This document shows, one piece after another, positions 5,223 to 5,223 of a DNA stretch of 5,223 bases. Location: positions 1-5,223 of the forward strand of contig CAYNGH010000206.1 of assembly GCA_964396845.1 (NCBI GenBank). Reading direction: 5' to 3'. Both the position numbers and the translations under genes were made by a program. Source of the DNA: CAYNGH01 sp964396845 (GTDB lineage: Bacteria; Vulcanimicrobiota; JAJTBE01; CAYNGH01). How positions within the stretch are numbered: position 1 is the first letter of the stretch; every line of letters begins with the position of its first letter. The notes under the pieces were generated by a model. The model searched no databases. It had not been told where the DNA came from and saw only the letters and a list, made by a program, of their open reading frames with translations.

Positions 5223-5223
5223 G

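Noticed and set aside
5213..5223. TTG at 5213 as the start of the recombinase
   Set aside because: The residues before it (ERI) continue the conserved ERILKNEFYTG pattern of the Recombinase domain, and a 294-residue protein would lack the catalytic serine domain. The gene is cut by the window edge instead.
1..5223. CRISPR array, insertion sequence or tRNA genes
   Set aside because: No regularly spaced direct repeats, no transposase and no tRNA-like fold other than the tRNA-like ends of tmRNA were seen.

Overview
The window is bacterial DNA with compact gene spacing, strong Shine-Dalgarno sites and sigma-70-type promoters. Its most certain landmarks are rpmB (ribosomal protein L28) and a complete one-piece tmRNA gene (ssrA). 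The host cannot be named from sequence alone. The four-cysteine L28, the ANN...LALAA tmRNA tag, a zinc-ribbon large serine recombinase and a secreted protein resembling copper-amine-oxidase stalk domains would fit an anaerobic Clostridia-type Firmicute or a delta-proteobacterium/Desulfobacterota. That is a low-confidence inference.

Layout. Positions 1-2649 hold two minus-strand genes read leftwards: a family-4-like glycosyltransferase (1336-2649), then a PaaK/CapK-type adenylate-forming ligase (1-1278, cut by the window edge only at or near its C-terminus). The 57-nt spacing suggests one operon. A nucleotide-sugar transferase beside a CapK-like acyl-CoA ligase suggests cell-surface polysaccharide or glycoconjugate synthesis, but the ligase could equally be an aryl-acid CoA ligase.

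Positions 2650-2914 are a divergent intergenic region. It carries a clear rpmB promoter with an extended -10 and an A/T-tract palindrome in the position of an UP element. The single-gene rpmB unit (2915-3112) ends in an intrinsic terminator (3144-3170). A small secreted protein of unknown function follows (3232-3891); it contains four degenerate copies of a short motif like that of copper-amine-oxidase N-terminal-like domains.

Positions 3892-4394 contain a near-consensus promoter and the tmRNA gene (4041-4394, CCA encoded). Downstream, on the opposite strand, is the C-terminal part of a large serine recombinase (4329-5222, continuing off the right edge). Its reading frame runs without a stop through the last 66 nt of ssrA, so its final 21 residues are antisense tmRNA. 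This is the mark of a mobile element integrated at the 3' end of ssrA, with the element extending rightwards out of the window. The presumed ssrA terminator (4407-4446) lies inside the recombinase coding sequence.

No CRISPR array, insertion sequence or wholly unfamiliar system is visible. The most interesting part is the ssrA/recombinase junction.
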